From contig CM041292.1 of assembly GCA_023052935.1 (NCBI GenBank), forward strand, positions 201,523,799 through 201,587,798: a stretch of DNA of 64,000 nt. Direction: 5' to 3'. Source of the stretch: Piezodorus guildinii. Lineage: Eukaryota; Arthropoda; Insecta; Hemiptera; Pentatomidae. Numbering within the stretch: position 1 is the stretch's first letter; each line of letters opens with the position of its first letter. Below, in pieces: positions 11,226-21,889 of the stretch. Under the pieces are notes generated by a model. That model did not search any database. It was given only the letters and a program-made list of their open reading frames with translations, and had not been told where the DNA came from. A program made the position numbers and the translations under genes.

Positions 11226-12138
11226 AAAATATATTTATTTAGTTTTAGGTTGTGGCCTGTTATAGGCTAGAATATCAAATAAATTTAATTGGGTTTTACT
11301 GTAAATGTTTTAGCACTAAATAAAATTCAAATTTAGTGTATACAATTACTTTTTAAATAATTGTTTCAATAACACACAATAACTATTGAATAAAATAATC
11401 AACCACCGAGAAATAGTTCAGGGTGAAAATTAAGGTATTAATACAGTAATAGATAAATAACAAACTCTTAACATTTATTACCTATGATGACTATTTTTAC
11501 GTTTATTATGCCTGCATTGACGCTACCTATAATTATAACACTAAATGTACAATAAAAATAATAAAACAGATTTAAAAAAAACAAAGAAAAATAATCGATC
11601 TAAATAAAGGAAGATTCATTAACTGGGATCCTACTTTAGTTGTTGATAAAATGAAAGAAAAATATAAATGTTAAGCTTAAAGCGCAAAGACAACATCATA
11701 CTTGGATCGTGAAGGGATTTTCTTTATGACTGTGTCCGATTTTATGAGGATATATCTTTCATAGGGAACACCGACACGATACCATTTCCTTTATTCCTTA
11801 TTTATAGAAAATAATCCTTATGTGATTCTCAATTTTATGATCTAAGGGAGTTCCTAAGGGTTCAGCAAAAATCCCAGATCTATACATCTCTATCGCAATA
11901 TTCATATTTAATTTTAAAAGTAGATCATTTAAAAAACAACATAGATATAAACATACACGATTCACTTATGCCTAAAATGCTAAAGAGTTTTAAATATCTC
12001 TTTTATAACCATAAAAATAGAACACATAGAAAATTGTGTTTATTTACTGAAGACCTCAGATAATATTTTCACGATACAAAAAACTTATTTAGAAATACAT
12101 TTACAACCTAGTATTATTTTTAAACCTATTTTCTTTTT
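11226..12138. other. AT-rich, nothing recognised
   Basis: There is no significant ORF, no TIR pair and no match to the other repeats of the window. Confidence 0.45.
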
Positions 12139-13223
12139 ACTTTCACTTACTATATATAGTAAGGGAAAGTATTGCGATCGTGAAAATTTTGGAATTCCAG
12201 TTTTCAACGGAAATATAAATTTTAGGGTCCCCTGATTCCAAATAACCAAGTCCCTCAAAAAGGTCTGTGTGTGTGTGTGTGTCCGTGTGTGGTAACTCCC
12301 GGGCGGAAACAGTAATTCCTATGAAACTGAAATTTCATATTTAAGACAAATATACGCCCGAGACGTTATTAAACCCTTTTCATCAAAATGAGCTTACCAG
12401 AAGAGCCACTTTTAGCACCTTTTTTCAATTTTCCCGAAAACGTTTTCGAAGATTTTGATTAAACTCGCTATATCGATGTAAAATTAAATAGACTTAAACG
12501 TCAGGGCTTAAATGCCGATATTTTAAATTTTCTTCCCCTAAAGTACCTTTAATTTTGTAGATTCTATAAAAATAAAAAAACTATCTTTTTAGCATTGATA
12601 AATAAAAGCTAAATATGTAAGTTGTGCGAATTTAAAAACAACTAAAGGAGAAAACTAAAAAAATATTTTTTTAATGCAATTTTATTTATTTTGAACATAG
12701 CAACAGTAATATACACTTATAATATACCGCTATAAAATTTAATGTACTTTAATATCATGTAGATTTCATTCTGATTAAAATGGTCTGACAGGGCTTAAAA
12801 TCCGATATTTTACATTTTTTTTTTCTGTAAAGTATCTTTAATTATGTAGATTTTATAAAAATAAATATATTATCTTGTTACCACCGATGAAAAACACGTA
12901 AATATATAAGTTAAACAAATTTGATATCTAACTAAAGGAGAAAACTAAAAAAAAATATTTTTTTTTAATGCAATTTTTTTATTTTGAACATAGCAACAGT
13001 AATATACACTTATAATATACCGTTGGAAAGCTAAAGATTTTAGAAAAAAAATATTATCTAATACACCAGAGCTTGTAAAAGTTAATAAAGAGTGATATGA
13101 AAAGCCTATAAAACTAACTGATTCTTTAATTGTTTCACGTGTTTTTATCTTTAAGTGTATTTGAAATTCTTTCATTGATTTTAAAAATGGAGGTAAGTAA
13201 AAGTCGTGTGATGCCCGCACCAG
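12139..13223 (+). mobile_element. E-repeat copy 4, longest, with internal duplication
   Basis: Both termini are present: ACTTTCACTTACTATATATA at the left and GTAAGTAAAAGTCGTGTGAT with GCCCGCACCAG at the right. The (GT)n tract lies at 12265-12290. Two consecutive internal segments (about 12470-12730 and 12735-13030) are tandem duplicates. Both run through TCTGACAGGGCTTAAA, TTTAATT(T/A)TGTAGATT, CTAAAGGAGAAAAC and TTTTGAACATAGCAACAG. The copy is bordered by T-rich sequence. It appears to lie at the edge of repeat X copy 2. Confidence 0.85.
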
Positions 13224-13249
13224 ATTTTTTAATTATTTTACCACTTCGA

Positions 13250-13745
13250 TTATATTTCTAAATTTGACACTTTCGTGAAATATATTAGTAACAGTTATTA
13301 GTTACAATTGCGTTGCATCATCTGTAAAGACGTTCATAATTATATTTTTGAAATTATCATATGTTGAATTTTCAAATCGTTATTGTATTTGAGAACAGAA
13401 ATGGTATTAGTGTGTTTTGCACCATCGAATGAATACATTTTTAAAAATACAAACTCATTTGCTTAATATTTACTAAAATGACATATACGATGTATTTTTT
13501 CTTTTTTTTTTTTTTGGAACGGACAAAATAAAATCTGATAATTTTGTAAAACAGTATTTCCTATTTTTTATATTTATCAATGGTGAAACTATCAGTAGAA
13601 AATCACCATTTCTATAGCTAACAGATAACAATTTTAAATTTCATAAAATATAGTTAATTGCGAAAAATACAAACAAATTTAAAATAATAAATGTTATTAA
13701 CATATCATATTGACTTGCATAAAAGATGTGATTTAAGACATTTTC
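13250..13745. repeat. Repeat X copy 2, uninterrupted
   Basis: This copy aligns with 1965-2172 joined to 3461-3790. The junction near 13430-13450 (CACCATCGAATGAATACA then AAAATACAAACTCATTT) corresponds to the JB target in copy 1. No ORF was seen. Confidence 0.55.
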
Positions 13746-14631
13746 AAGACGGTTTTAAAATAACACAAAGGCCATTACCAACTTTTAATAATTTATTTGA
13801 ATACTTTATCGTTATGTTTTTTTGTTTTTTTTTCTATTTCTTTTGTTCTAAATCTTAACAATTCGTAATTCTGGTTTGCGCAACTAATTTAAAGTTATAG
13901 TGCTAAGAATATATGTAATGATGATGACATTATTTTACGAAAGTTTAAACCGTATATAAAATAATTCTTTTTCATTTGTTTATAAATAAAGGAAAATGTT
14001 TTTATAATAAGAAAATTCTAATATGACAGATAATTAAATTTATTTTGAGCTAACACAGTGAATCCTGTTTCTCTTTGCACCGTACTTGACAACAAACTTC
14101 CCTAATTACACACTGTAGTATTGCAAGTTCAAAGTAACCAAGTCATTTGTCTAAAACACCATAGCCTGCGATGCATTACGTGTCGAGTGAAGTTCATATG
14201 ATAGTGTTACCTTGTGTATATCCCAAGCATACAATTTCAGAGTCTAAAGAGTGAATTCAACATTTAAAACAAGCTACATTATACTAAAAATTCCTATAAT
14301 GCATACAAATAAGAAACAATAACTGTATCACAATAGAAATAAAAAAAAAATTGAAATAAAGCTGACGGCAGAAATTATTGTGTTTTTTTTTTTTAAGAAA
14401 CTGTGGTACTTCTGTTTGTTATTTGCCATATCTTAACCCTTGAATAGGTATAACTGTTGTGAGGAATCAAGTTGATAACTATGACAATTTTTTTTTTTTT
14501 TAATTTTATTTTCAGGCTTTTACTAGGACACTGCAATGTATTTTTTTAATAGATCTGATGTACAATCGCATATTTTTATATAAAATAGCATTTTACTATT
14601 TTGTTATATTTTATGACAGCCCCCAGATTCA
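13746..14631. other. AT-rich, nothing recognised
   Basis: Only homopolymer runs (13805-13840, 14340, 14378-14395, 14489-14503) and sequence without coding or repeat signals were seen. Confidence 0.45.
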
Positions 14632-14642
14632 TATCAACAAAC

Positions 14643-15044
14643 AGGGGCAAGATTTAACTATCAAATTCTTTCCGTATCCAATCCTTACAATTCAAAATCC
14701 TTCTTAAAATCCTCAACGCTCCTCACTTTGTCACAAATAAACTCATCCATAGAGACCTAAATGTTCCATTCGTTTCAGATCTGGACCGAACCAGATATCA
14801 CTCTTTCCATAAAAAACTCCTCTCCTACCCTAATCCACTAGCTTTCTCTTCGATCCCTGATAATCCTACGAGGCGTCTGAAAAGAAGATGGCCTCGAGAC
14901 CTTTTGGTATAGAATAGTTACAGGAGTGCTACCATCGGGTGGCTCTTCTACAAGTCTGTTTCATGTCATTTTTCTTTTATCATAATTACTTGTTGTAATA
15001 TGAAGTACAGTTGTAAATTTCAAAAATAATTTATTAATAAAATG
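14643..15044 (+). pseudogene. JB LINE 3-prime fragment with 11-bp TSD
   Basis: The last 80 or so codons of JB ORF2 are open here, from SNSFRIQSLQ to the C-terminus RRLKRRWPRDLLV at 14911, followed by the JB 3-prime UTR. The fragment is flanked by TATCAACAAAC at 14632-14642 and 15045-15055. The 5-prime end is truncated within the segment corresponding to LWGSTKPSN and carries a small indel there. The A-rich tail is short and interrupted. Confidence 0.85.
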
Positions 15045-15280
15045 TATCAACAAACCTTACTCATTTGCCGGAAATGTGTTTTTAAGGTGGTAAATAAATA
15101 CCGTTGTTAAATAAAAATAGTAAAATATATTTTTTTTTTTTCACTTAATATTTTATTTACACCTGTAAAAAAAATTACAATCAGCAAATGTGCTAAAATC
15201 TAAGTAAACATGGCGTGGTTAGGCATGAGGGAGACAGCTCCCAGTGGTGCATCCTCCTGACATTAAGCAGAACTATATTT

Positions 15281-17983
15281 TTAGGTCAGGAGATCCCTCA
15301 TCCAACTCCTTTTCAGCCTACGCCGAGTTATGGATGGTATGTCGGTTGTAGCCATGTTTTGCACAAGTTTGTTTATGTGTCCATTTAGTTTGTCGTGAAA
15401 TCGTTTGTAAGTTGATCGAATGTGGTTTGTTGTAGTAGGAATACGTAAATCAGTATGAAGGGTATCGTTTGAAACATATAGTGGTGAGTTCGTTGCCAGT
15501 CTTAAAAATTGCGATTGAAATGTTTGTATTTTTTGTATGTGTGTCTTTTTAGCAGGTCCGTATATTTGGCAAGCGTAAGTCCATATTGGTTTTAATAAAT
15601 AAGTGTATACGTCAAGTTTCTGTCTGATAGGTAATTTAGAATGTCTATGAAGTATCGAATACAATAGTCTCAGTCGAAAATTTAGAGTTTTACGTTTAGT
15701 CTTGACGTGTGGGCCCCATGTCAACCTTTTGTCAAAAATAAGTCCTAAGTACGTTACTGTGTTTGATTGTGGTATCTGGTGATTGTCTATGTAAACTGGA
15801 GGGCAGGTTCCATGTCTAAGTGTAAATGTAACATGTAGTGATTTGTCGTGGTTAATCTTTAATTTCCATTTCCTACACCAGTTTTGCACATTGTCTAAGT
15901 GGTGTTGTAAAGTCATACTGGCCTGTGTAGGGTCTGCGTTTTTAGTAATAATTACACTGTCGTCGACATAAGTCGCAGTTAGGATGTTTTCGTTTGTCGG
16001 TAAGTCATATGTGTGTATTAAGTACAGAAGTGGGGCCAGGATAGAACCTTGGGGAACTCCTGCAGAGACTGGCTTGACTGATGAGGTCTCGGAACCCTGT
16101 CGGACAGAAAAGTAGCGGTCATAGAGAAAAGATTGTAAAACTAGATAATAAGTGCTTGGAAGTATGGGTTTTAGTTTAAAAAGAAGACCCTGGTGCCATA
16201 CCCTATCAAAAGCTTGAGTAACATCCAAAAATGCCCCAGAAGCGTATTGTTTTAGTTCAAGTGCAGTGGAAATAAAGTCCGTTACTCTGTGTAGCTGTTG
16301 TGTTGTGGAGTGAAAAGAGCGAAATCCGAATTGATGGTCTGGTAATATGTTGTGGTCAGTCAGTATGTTAATAATGCGTCCGTACAATAATTTTTCAAAT
16401 ATTTTTGAGCATACTGGAAGAAGGCTAATTGGTCTGTAGGAATCAGGTCTGTATTTGTCTTTGTTAGGTTTGTGTATCATTGAAATCGTAGAATATTTCC
16501 ATTGAATGGGGAATTTGGTCGTCCTGAGTATAGCATTGTATAATGTAGTAAGAAATACTAAAGCTTTTCTGGGGATTTTTTGAAGCACCTCAGCAGTGAT
16601 AAGGTCGTAACCAGGAGTCTTTCTTTTCGGCATTTTCATAATCTGTCTAGATACCTCGGAAGGAGTAAAGGATTTTGGTGGAAGAGACATGGGAAGAGGA
16701 GAGTCCAAGAATTTCTGTACATAACTTTCGTGTTGTATGTCGGTTAAGTCTGTGTGAGGTTGAAAAACACTTGAAAGATAGTCAACGAAGATTTCAGATT
16801 TGTCTTTATCCGACACGGCCCAAGAACCATCATCGTTTCTCAATGGGGCAGAAACTTCTCGATGTTTCAGAATTCGTTTGGTATGTCGCCAAAGACTGTT
16901 GTCGTCGGTTGTCAGGTTTTCCAGATATTTGTCAAAGTTAGTTTGTTTGAATTTTCGTATTTCTGTTTTAAGTTCATTGTTAAGTTTGTTGAAGATTCTT
17001 CTGTCTGAAGGAAGTCTGTTAGTTTGCCATTGTTTCCGTGATCGTCTCTTGGCTCGGATTAGGTCCCTGATATATTGAGGGTAGGATGGCGAAGTTATTC
17101 CTGGCCTTCTTTTTTTTTGTTGTGAGGACCATGCAGCTTCTTGATCGGTTGAAGTGAAGAGTTCAACTGCATCTTCTAAGTCTTTTTCAGTTTTTAGTGC
17201 TATAGGGACAGTGAGCTGGGCATTAATATGCTTATTGAATAGATCCCAATCCACGATTCCGTAGGTAAGCGACTGTCTTCTTTCCGCAAAGAATTTCTCC
17301 ACCCCCAACATCAGGTTCACCGGTAAATGATCTGAGCCAAGGTCTGTTTCAGTTGTAACTGTAATCGGTAGAGTCGTTAAATCTTTGGCTACAAATATGT
17401 CAAGTACGTCAGGTTTTTTGTGACAAGAATTTGGTAAGTAAGTCGGTTTGTCAGGTGAAAATACGTTCAATGATAAGTGGTCAATAGCAGATTTGAGTTT
17501 TCTGCCCCTTGGTGTACACAAACGAGAACCCCAAGCTTTGTGTTTTGCATTGAAGTCACCTCCTGCCAGGAATGTTCTACCAAAGGAGTTAAATAGTTCA
17601 ATAAACATTTGGTCGGTAATGATGTATTTAGGAGGGCAGTAAATAGAAGCTAGTGTTATGTTTTTGTATTTAGTCTGTAACTGTATTCCTGTTATTTGTA
17701 TCTGAGCCGTTGAGTCTACGTGTATAGGGTAATGTTTTAGGGTCGATTTTATTAATATAGCTGTCCCTCCGTGTACAGTATTGTCGGGATGGTCTGTTCT
17801 GTATAAATGATAATTAGGTATAGAAAGTTTGTTGCGTGATGTGAGATGAGTTTCTGTCAAAAGTACAATGTCGATACGTTTTTGATGAAGATAAATTTCC
17901 AGTTCAGTCTTATGTCGAAGTAGTCCGTTAGTATTCCAAAGGAGGATTGACAGGGAGCCAACAGTTAAAGAACTAATGTCCAT
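15281..17983 (-). CDS. JA ORF2: APE endonuclease plus reverse transcriptase
   Basis: The 900-residue polyprotein would nick the target DNA and copy the element RNA from the nick. The N-terminal endonuclease keeps E44 (LLTETH), D143 and N145 (GGDFNAK), and S217-D218-H219 (GSDH). The reverse transcriptase shows TPGYDLITAEVL, PISLLPV, HQFGFR, the AFLDVTQAFDRVW motif with its catalytic Asp, and AGVPQGSILAPLL. The catalytic box is YVDD at 672-675, where most jockey relatives have YADD. The C-terminus is basic (RRRLKRSWMRDLL). No RNase H follows, as expected for jockey. The start ATG overlaps the end of ORF1 by 11 bases, a layout consistent with termination-reinitiation. The frame is open throughout. 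Confidence 0.93.
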   Translation of the reverse strand: MDISSLTVGSLSILLWNTNGLLRHKTELEIYLHQKRIDIVLLTETHLTSRNKLSIPNYHLYRTDHPDNTVHGGTAILIKSTLKHYPIHVDSTAQIQITGIQLQTKYKNITLASIYCPPKYIITDQMFIELFNSFGRTFLAGGDFNAKHKAWGSRLCTPRGRKLKSAIDHLSLNVFSPDKPTYLPNSCHKKPDVLDIFVAKDLTTLPITVTTETDLGSDHLPVNLMLGVEKFFAERRQSLTYGIVDWDLFNKHINAQLTVPIALKTEKDLEDAVELFTSTDQEAAWSSQQKKRRPGITSPSYPQYIRDLIRAKRRSRKQWQTNRLPSDRRIFNKLNNELKTEIRKFKQTNFDKYLENLTTDDNSLWRHTKRILKHREVSAPLRNDDGSWAVSDKDKSEIFVDYLSSVFQPHTDLTDIQHESYVQKFLDSPLPMSLPPKSFTPSEVSRQIMKMPKRKTPGYDLITAEVLQKIPRKALVFLTTLYNAILRTTKFPIQWKYSTISMIHKPNKDKYRPDSYRPISLLPVCSKIFEKLLYGRIINILTDHNILPDHQFGFRSFHSTTQQLHRVTDFISTALELKQYASGAFLDVTQAFDRVWHQGLLFKLKPILPSTYYLVLQSFLYDRYFSVRQGSETSSVKPVSAGVPQGSILAPLLYLIHTYDLPTNENILTATYVDDSVIITKNADPTQASMTLQHHLDNVQNWCRKWKLKINHDKSLHVTFTLRHGTCPPVYIDNHQIPQSNTVTYLGLIFDKRLTWGPHVKTKRKTLNFRLRLLYSILHRHSKLPIRQKLDVYTYLLKPIWTYACQIYGPAKKTHIQKIQTFQSQFLRLATNSPLYVSNDTLHTDLRIPTTTNHIRSTYKRFHDKLNGHINKLVQNMATTDIPSITRRRLKRSWMRDLLT

Positions 17984-19222
17984 AAGTTACTGCTAATGCT
18001 TGTGTTAAGTGCGTTATTTGGCTAATTAGGCTGTAAAGGGGCTGAATGAGGGCATTTAAATTATTTAGTATGTTGGATTGTAAATAAGGCTCAGAGCCAG
18101 CTGGTGGTACCAACTGACTACTGTCTTCCCTCATACCTGATCTTAGATGCGGCTGAGGCTGAGCTTCCACGTTGGGCCGAGGGCAGTTTGGGCGTTCTAT
18201 TCTTGGGTTTACACCGACAGGTTCCAGAGGCTGATGTTGAAGAACGTTCGGCAGGGCTGGAAAATGTCCTAGATCCGGAGGAGGTGGGGCAGCTACCGGT
18301 GTAGGGCGGTAACTCTGGGTCCTCTGAGCTCGCAGGTTCTTGAGGGCCTGGCATCCTCTGTAATTGGCGGGGTGTGCCCCTCCGCAGTTAGCGCATTTGG
18401 CCGGCGTCTCCCTAGTTTTGATGCATGCAGCGCTTTCATGGGCCTCTCCGCATCGTACGCAGCGTGGTTGGTGATTACAGTACGTTTTTGTATGGGCAAA
18501 TCCCTGGCATCTGAAGCACTGAGGTATTTCCCTCTTTTTTCGAATTTCTTCTACTTTTATCCTTGTATAATAAATGTAGTTTAATTCAAATATTTTTTCA
18601 TTGAATGTATTTTTAGAAATGTCGACAAAGAACATTTGTAGTGGCAGTTTGGTTCTGGCTGAGATAGCATTCGTAATGTTTACAGCTTCATAGCCCTTAG
18701 CTTTCAGTTCTTCACTTATTATTGATGTTGGTGTAGATGGGTGAAGTCCTTTAATAACTACTCTTGCGTTTTTGTCTTCCGACAGTTGATAGGTATGGTA
18801 GTCGGCATTTACCTTTTTTAAGCAGCGAACAGCTGTTCTGTAGGAGTCTGGTGTAGCTGGGTATACAATTAAATTTCTGGCTGTTGATTTGATACTAAAG
18901 TAACTAGAACCTATTTCTTTTTTAAAAACGCAATCAATGCTTCGATATTCTGTATTCCTTTTAGGAATATAGGTGGTGGCTTAAGTTTGTTATTTTCTAT
19001 TGAGTTTGATTGTTTCTCGGATTCTCCTGCAGTCATATTTAAAAGAGGGTCAAATCTGTTGCTGGTTTCTATTGTATTTGATTTCTTTATGTATAGCCTA
19101 GGATCTGCTGACGATGATGGTCTTTTTCGTCCTGTAATCACCTCCCACTCGTTATTTTCTTCTGGCATAGTTGAAGAGCCTGCCTCTTGTAGGTCCATAT
19201 TGGTTACATTTTCAGACGCCAT
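17973..19222 (-). pseudogene. JA ORF1: zinc-knuckle RNA-binding protein, one frameshift
   Basis: The protein would coat the element RNA. It starts at 19222 with an acidic, low-complexity N-terminus. After PPPIFLKGI it meets a run of six A at 18918-18923, after which the zero frame stops (TAG at 18911-18913). The -1 frame continues without a stop through a segment homologous to the PRE_C2HC region of jockey ORF1 (YHTYQLSEDK, HPSTPTS) and three zinc knuckles: CFRCQGFAHTKTYC, CVRCGEAHESAAC and CANCGGAHPANYRGC. It ends at 17973. Alignment with the JC ORF1 shows continuity across the site, so a one-base insertion in the A-run is the simplest reading. The heptamer A AAA AAG in the zero frame also fits a -1 slippery site. 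Confidence 0.85.
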
Positions 19223-19575
19223 TGCTCTCTTTGCTTCTATTTACTTACCAGATCACACGAAAAACAATGTTTTGAAACAATATTTCACAGACACACAATG
19301 TTTTTAAAGTTTTAAACTTATTAAATTAGATAAATTAATGGTTAAAAAAACTAACCTTGCACACTTCACATTTTTTCCACTTTGTTAGTTGTTACTCACT
19401 TATATATCCTTAAACTTACTATAACTTTTTAAACTAGACTAATAACTTGTCCGTTTGAGCTAGTAGTCACTCTTAAATACAGTTTATAAACATGAATAAA
19501 TCACATTTATAATAGAGAGAATGAGAGCACATGCTTTTCACTACACGGTCACCATGGCGATCAGTAAAATATATT

Positions 19576-20993
19576 CATTGATATTTACAACTTTATTATT
19601 AAATGCATCAAGTAAATGTGATAAATATTAACTAAGTCATGATTCACAAGTGGGGACACTACCCATTGGCAGCTCTCCTGCTAAGCAACAAGGTCCCGGG
19701 CCATCTTCTTTGCAGATGCCACATAAGACTGTTAGGGATTGCAGTGGAAGCAAGGATTGAAACTATTGGGTTAGTGTAGGAATGGAGTATGTAATGAAAA
19801 GAGTAATAGGATAGAGCGGGGCTAGTTGAGCATAGGGGCAAGTTGAGCAATTGAAATATCTCTCATACTATTCATCGCACGCATAGGCATCTTATGGTGG
19901 AAAGAAAGATCGCGTGGTGATAATCCCTTGTGGGAGGGATAATCATCAGGCGATCACTAGTGGCGGCTGGATGAGCGAGTGAAGCGCGCGTGTACTTTAT
20001 TTATCTTGTGACCAAAAAGTAAAAACGTCGTTCATCTCAAGTTTTCGTCTGTATTAGTCAATTTGTATCTGTCTTTAATCAGGTCAGTGCTAATCTTTAA
20101 TCAGGGAATTATTGTACGTTTGATATGTAGAGTTTCTCGGGGTATAATTCTTATGTTTTTTCATAACCTCGCTTTTGTTTTAAAATTCCGGGTTGGGGTA
20201 AGTTGAGCTATAGTTGCTATATTATATTTTCAGTTAATTATCCAAAGAAAATAACTTCAAGTTTTGTTATTCAATCACTAACACAACATATACTTACTTT
20301 AATTTTTGTCAATTGTAACAGTGACAATGATCAAGATATAAGCTTTATGAGTAATGATATTAACATTTAATTCTGATTATAAATAGCAACACTGAATCTA
20401 ATGTTGAAGTTAATCTTAAGATACGTTATTGGTTTATTTATTCTAGTTTTGGTTAATTATTCAAAGAAAATTACTTTAAATTATGCCGTTCTGTCACTAC
20501 AAGATGATAAATAAAGAGCTGATTGTCAAACACATATTTTACTTAATTTCTAGTCGAAATTGAACCCATGGTTTGGTTAGACATTGTTAGTGATCAACTT
20601 TGCCTCATACGTCATTGCCTCACCAATGGGGTACATTGAACAAACTTGACTTGAATTTGACTTCTTACAAAAAAATTACTAAGGACACTTTAGCTAAGGT
20701 ATGTATTACGAATCCATCAAGCCGCTTAAAAACTCATTGAGACTTATCATTGAGTAGCCGTTGAAGTGAAAAATTGCCTAACTAGCCCCGCACTTTCCTA
20801 CCCGGTTCGTGCCTGGTCAGCAACATAGAGAACATTAAGGTCTTTGTTTTGAATTGTAAAGAAGAATTTGATGGTTTTGTAGAGCCTCAAAGTTCTACTC
20901 CATAAGTCCATATCAGCCTTGTGATAGTCATGTAGATGAGGCTTTTGTAGTTATGTGGAATGTTTGAGCGATTGTCCAGTGGGCGTTACGTTT
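19576..20993 (-). pseudogene. JB 3-prime fragment split by a TIR element
   Basis: The segments 19576-19808 and 20799-20993 together give the JB 3-prime UTR and the C-terminal part of the RT ORF, with heavy decay and indels. The intervening 990 bases are a TA-flanked DNA element. Removing it restores the expected JB order (GTAATA joined to CCCGGTTC, compared with GATACCTGGTTC in other copies). The poly-A side was hit by JA. Confidence 0.8.
19809..20798. mobile_element. TA-flanked TIR DNA transposon, non-autonomous, about 990 bp
   Basis: The left end reads GGATAGAGCGGGGCTAGTTG and the right end complements to GGAAAGTGCGGGGCTAGTTA, giving imperfect terminal inverted repeats of about 23 bases. 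TA dinucleotides at 19807-19808 and 20799-20800 flank it. A subterminal direct echo (GGGGCAAGTTGAGC) follows the left TIR. No transposase ORF is present. The TA target and GGGGC(T/A)AGTTGAGC ends suggest a Tc1/mariner-superfamily (pogo-like) derivative; the family name is inference. Confidence 0.8.
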
Positions 20994-21071
20994 TCAATAC
21001 CGTTATTAAAAATTTAAACAGTAAGTGGAAAAATAATTAAAAAGTCCAGTTTCATAAGGATTGTGATTTTT

Positions 21072-21799
21072 ACTTTCACTTACTATATAAAGTAAGGGAA
21101 AGTATTGCGATCGTGAAAATTTTCGAATTCCAGTTTTCAACGGTAATACACGTTTTAAGGTCCCCTGAGTCCAAATAACCAAGTCCCGCAAAAAGGTCTG
21201 TGTGTGTGTGGTAACTCCCGGGCGGAAACGGTAAGTCCTATGAAACTGAAATTTCATATTTAAGACAAATATACGCCCGAGACGTTACAGAACGTTTTTT
21301 ATCAAAATAAGCTTACCAGAAGAGCCACTTTATACCATGCATTTTGCACCTTTTTTCGATTTTCTCGAAAACGGTTCCGACGATTTTGATTAAACTCCCT
21401 ATATCCATGAAACATTTATTGGACTTTAATATCATGCAGGTTTCATTATGCTTAAAATGGTCTGACAGGGCTTAAATGCCGATATTTTAAATTTTCTTTG
21501 TCTAATGTACCTTTAATTTTGTTGATTCTATAAAAATAACTATATTATCTGGTTACCACTGTTGAAAAACAGGTAAATATGAATTTCGTACATATTTAAA
21601 AAACAAATGAAGGATAAAACTGAAAAAAAAAAAATTAATGCATAATAATATAATAGATTCTTTAGTAAAACACATGTTTCTATATAAATTCAATTTAACT
21701 AATTCTTTAATAGTTTCACGTGTTTTTATCTGTAACTGAAAATTCTTTCATTGATTTAAAAAATGGAGGTAAGTGAAAGTCGTGTGTTGCCCGCACCAG
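21072..21799 (+). mobile_element. E-repeat copy 5
   Basis: Left terminus ACTTTCACTTACTATATAA with palindromic partner, (GT)n at 21199-21210, the CCCGGGCGGAAACGGTAAGT block, TCTGACAGGGCTTAAATGCC, and the right terminus GTAAGTGAAAGTCGTGTGTT with GCCCGCACCAGA are all present. It is flanked by T-rich sequence. The (GT)n tract is shorter than in copies 1 and 4. Confidence 0.88.
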
Positions 21800-21889
21800 A
21801 TTTTTAAAATACTATGACCAAATGAGTGAGAGAATAGTAATTTGCTTATATAAATATAATTTTTATACTTTTGATACGAAGGGCTATAA

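Larger units (their letters stand above)
15132..19562 (-). mobile_element. JA, full-length jockey-type non-LTR retrotransposon
   Basis: The element carries, on the minus strand, a 5-prime UTR of about 340 bases, ORF1, an overlapping ORF2, a 3-prime UTR of about 150 bases and a poly-A tail (T-run at 15132-15141). It is bounded by the exact 13-bp duplication AGTAAAATATATT at 15119-15131 and 19563-19575, so both ends are defined and the copy is full length. It landed at the 3-prime end of an older JB copy (19576-20993). Confidence 0.92.

Noticed and set aside
12945..13220. 91-codon minus-strand ORF
   Set aside because: It falls entirely within E-repeat copy 4 and is not conserved in other copies.
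16675..17078. Plus-strand ORFs of about 90 codons
   Set aside because: They lie antisense to the intact JA ORF2 and show no motif.
18905..18930. Programmed -1 frameshift as the normal expression mode of JA ORF1
   Set aside because: Kept only as a weak possibility. The related JB and JC ORF1 proteins are continuous across the corresponding site, so a one-base insertion is simpler.
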